Source of the DNA: Desulfobacteraceae bacterium | GTDB taxonomy: Bacteria; Desulfobacterota; Desulfobacteria; Desulfobacterales; JAUWMJ01 | Direction: 5' to 3' | Assembly (NCBI GenBank): GCA_030612225.1 | Contig: JAUWOH010000041.1 | Location: 1-13,778 of the forward strand | DNA length: 13,778 bases | Part shown: positions 13,491 through 13,778 of the stretch, piece by piece | How the letters are laid out: each line of letters begins with the position of its first letter | How positions within the stretch are numbered: position 1 is the stretch's first letter | Made by a program: the position numbers and the translations under genes | The notes under the pieces: model-generated | What the model was told of the DNA's origin: nothing | Database searches by the model: none | Seen by the model: the letters and a program-made list of their open reading frames with translations, nothing else

Positions 13491-13778
13491 GCGCCGGTTT
13501 TATAGTTGTTGTCTGTGTTGTTGTGGGCCTGGGTCTGTTGGCATTAGGGTGTCCCATCTTCATCTGTTTGGGGATGGCGGGGGTGGTTGGGATATTTCTG
13601 GAAGGCGGAGCCGGAGCGCTTTTCCTGTTGCCGACCGCGGTGTTTGGAGCGGTGTCCAAGTTTACCCTTGTGGCTGTTCCTTTATTCTTGCTGATGGGGG
13701 AAATAATCTTCCGCAGTGGCGTGGCTTCAGATATTTTTGATGCCTGCAGCCGGTTGCTCCATCGCGTGCCGGGCGGAC
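13487..13778 (+). CDS. dctM: TRAP transporter large permease (DctM family), N-terminal part (3' partial)
   Basis: 97 codons are visible before the window ends. DctM is the sodium-coupled channel-forming subunit with about 12-13 membrane helices. The first two hydrophobic segments and the family signature VPLFLLMGEIIFRSGVASDIFDA, followed by LLHRVPGG, are clear. The ATG overlaps the dctQ stop (ATGA), and AGGTGA at 13478-13483 serves as ribosome-binding site. GC is higher than in the island genes, as expected for core DNA. The gene continues beyond the window. Confidence 0.9.
   Translation, partial: MSAGFIVVVCVVVGLGLLALGCPIFICLGMAGVVGIFLEGGAGALFLLPTAVFGAVSKFTLVAVPLFLLMGEIIFRSGVASDIFDACSRLLHRVPGG

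Overview
The window looks like bacterial chromosome from an uncultured, probably anaerobic lineage. Desulfobacterota, Nitrospirota or an anammox-type planctomycete would all fit. The basis is a SufB/SufD-type protein, a cysteine-rich radical SAM enzyme, a TRAP transporter, and intergenic spacers full of REP-like palindromes and short repeats. The taxon is an inference; there is no rRNA or marker gene to settle it. No tRNA, rRNA or CRISPR array was seen.

Layout. 1-141 is the end of a SufB/SufD-family gene. 346-1590 is a radical SAM protein. 1591-1945 is a spacer that looks like an insertion flanked by 19-bp direct repeats. 1946-3028 is the TRAP substrate-binding protein DctP. The two membrane genes that normally follow it, dctQ (12945-13490) and dctM (13487 to the window end, partial), are present but lie about 9.9 kb away.

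The intervening block (3029-12944) is an accessory island, all on the + strand. It opens with a palindromic element and 26-bp tandem repeats. A type III restriction-modification system follows, in the unusual order res - REP-associated tyrosine transposase (RAYT) - mod, with the RAYT overlapping res by ATGA. Next come a fused AAA ATPase-DUF4435 (TOPRIM-like) protein resembling a merged PARIS anti-phage protein, a ParE-type toxin-antitoxin pair bracketed by two ~93% identical direct repeats, and a Fic-domain protein.

How the genes may work together. Res and Mod should form a modification-dependent defence system. The AAA-DUF4435 protein is a plausible second, abortive-infection type defence. 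The toxin-antitoxin pair and the Fic protein are plausible stabilisers or stress effectors. GC drops inside the island: the AAA gene is near 30% and the central part of mod about 32%, against roughly 50% in the flanking core genes and the rest of mod. The island therefore seems to be a composite of parts with different origins. The most notable observations are the split TRAP operon, the RAYT embedded in the R-M operon with REP-like palindromes inside its own reading frame, the low-GC specificity block in mod, and the repeat-bounded toxin-antitoxin cassette.
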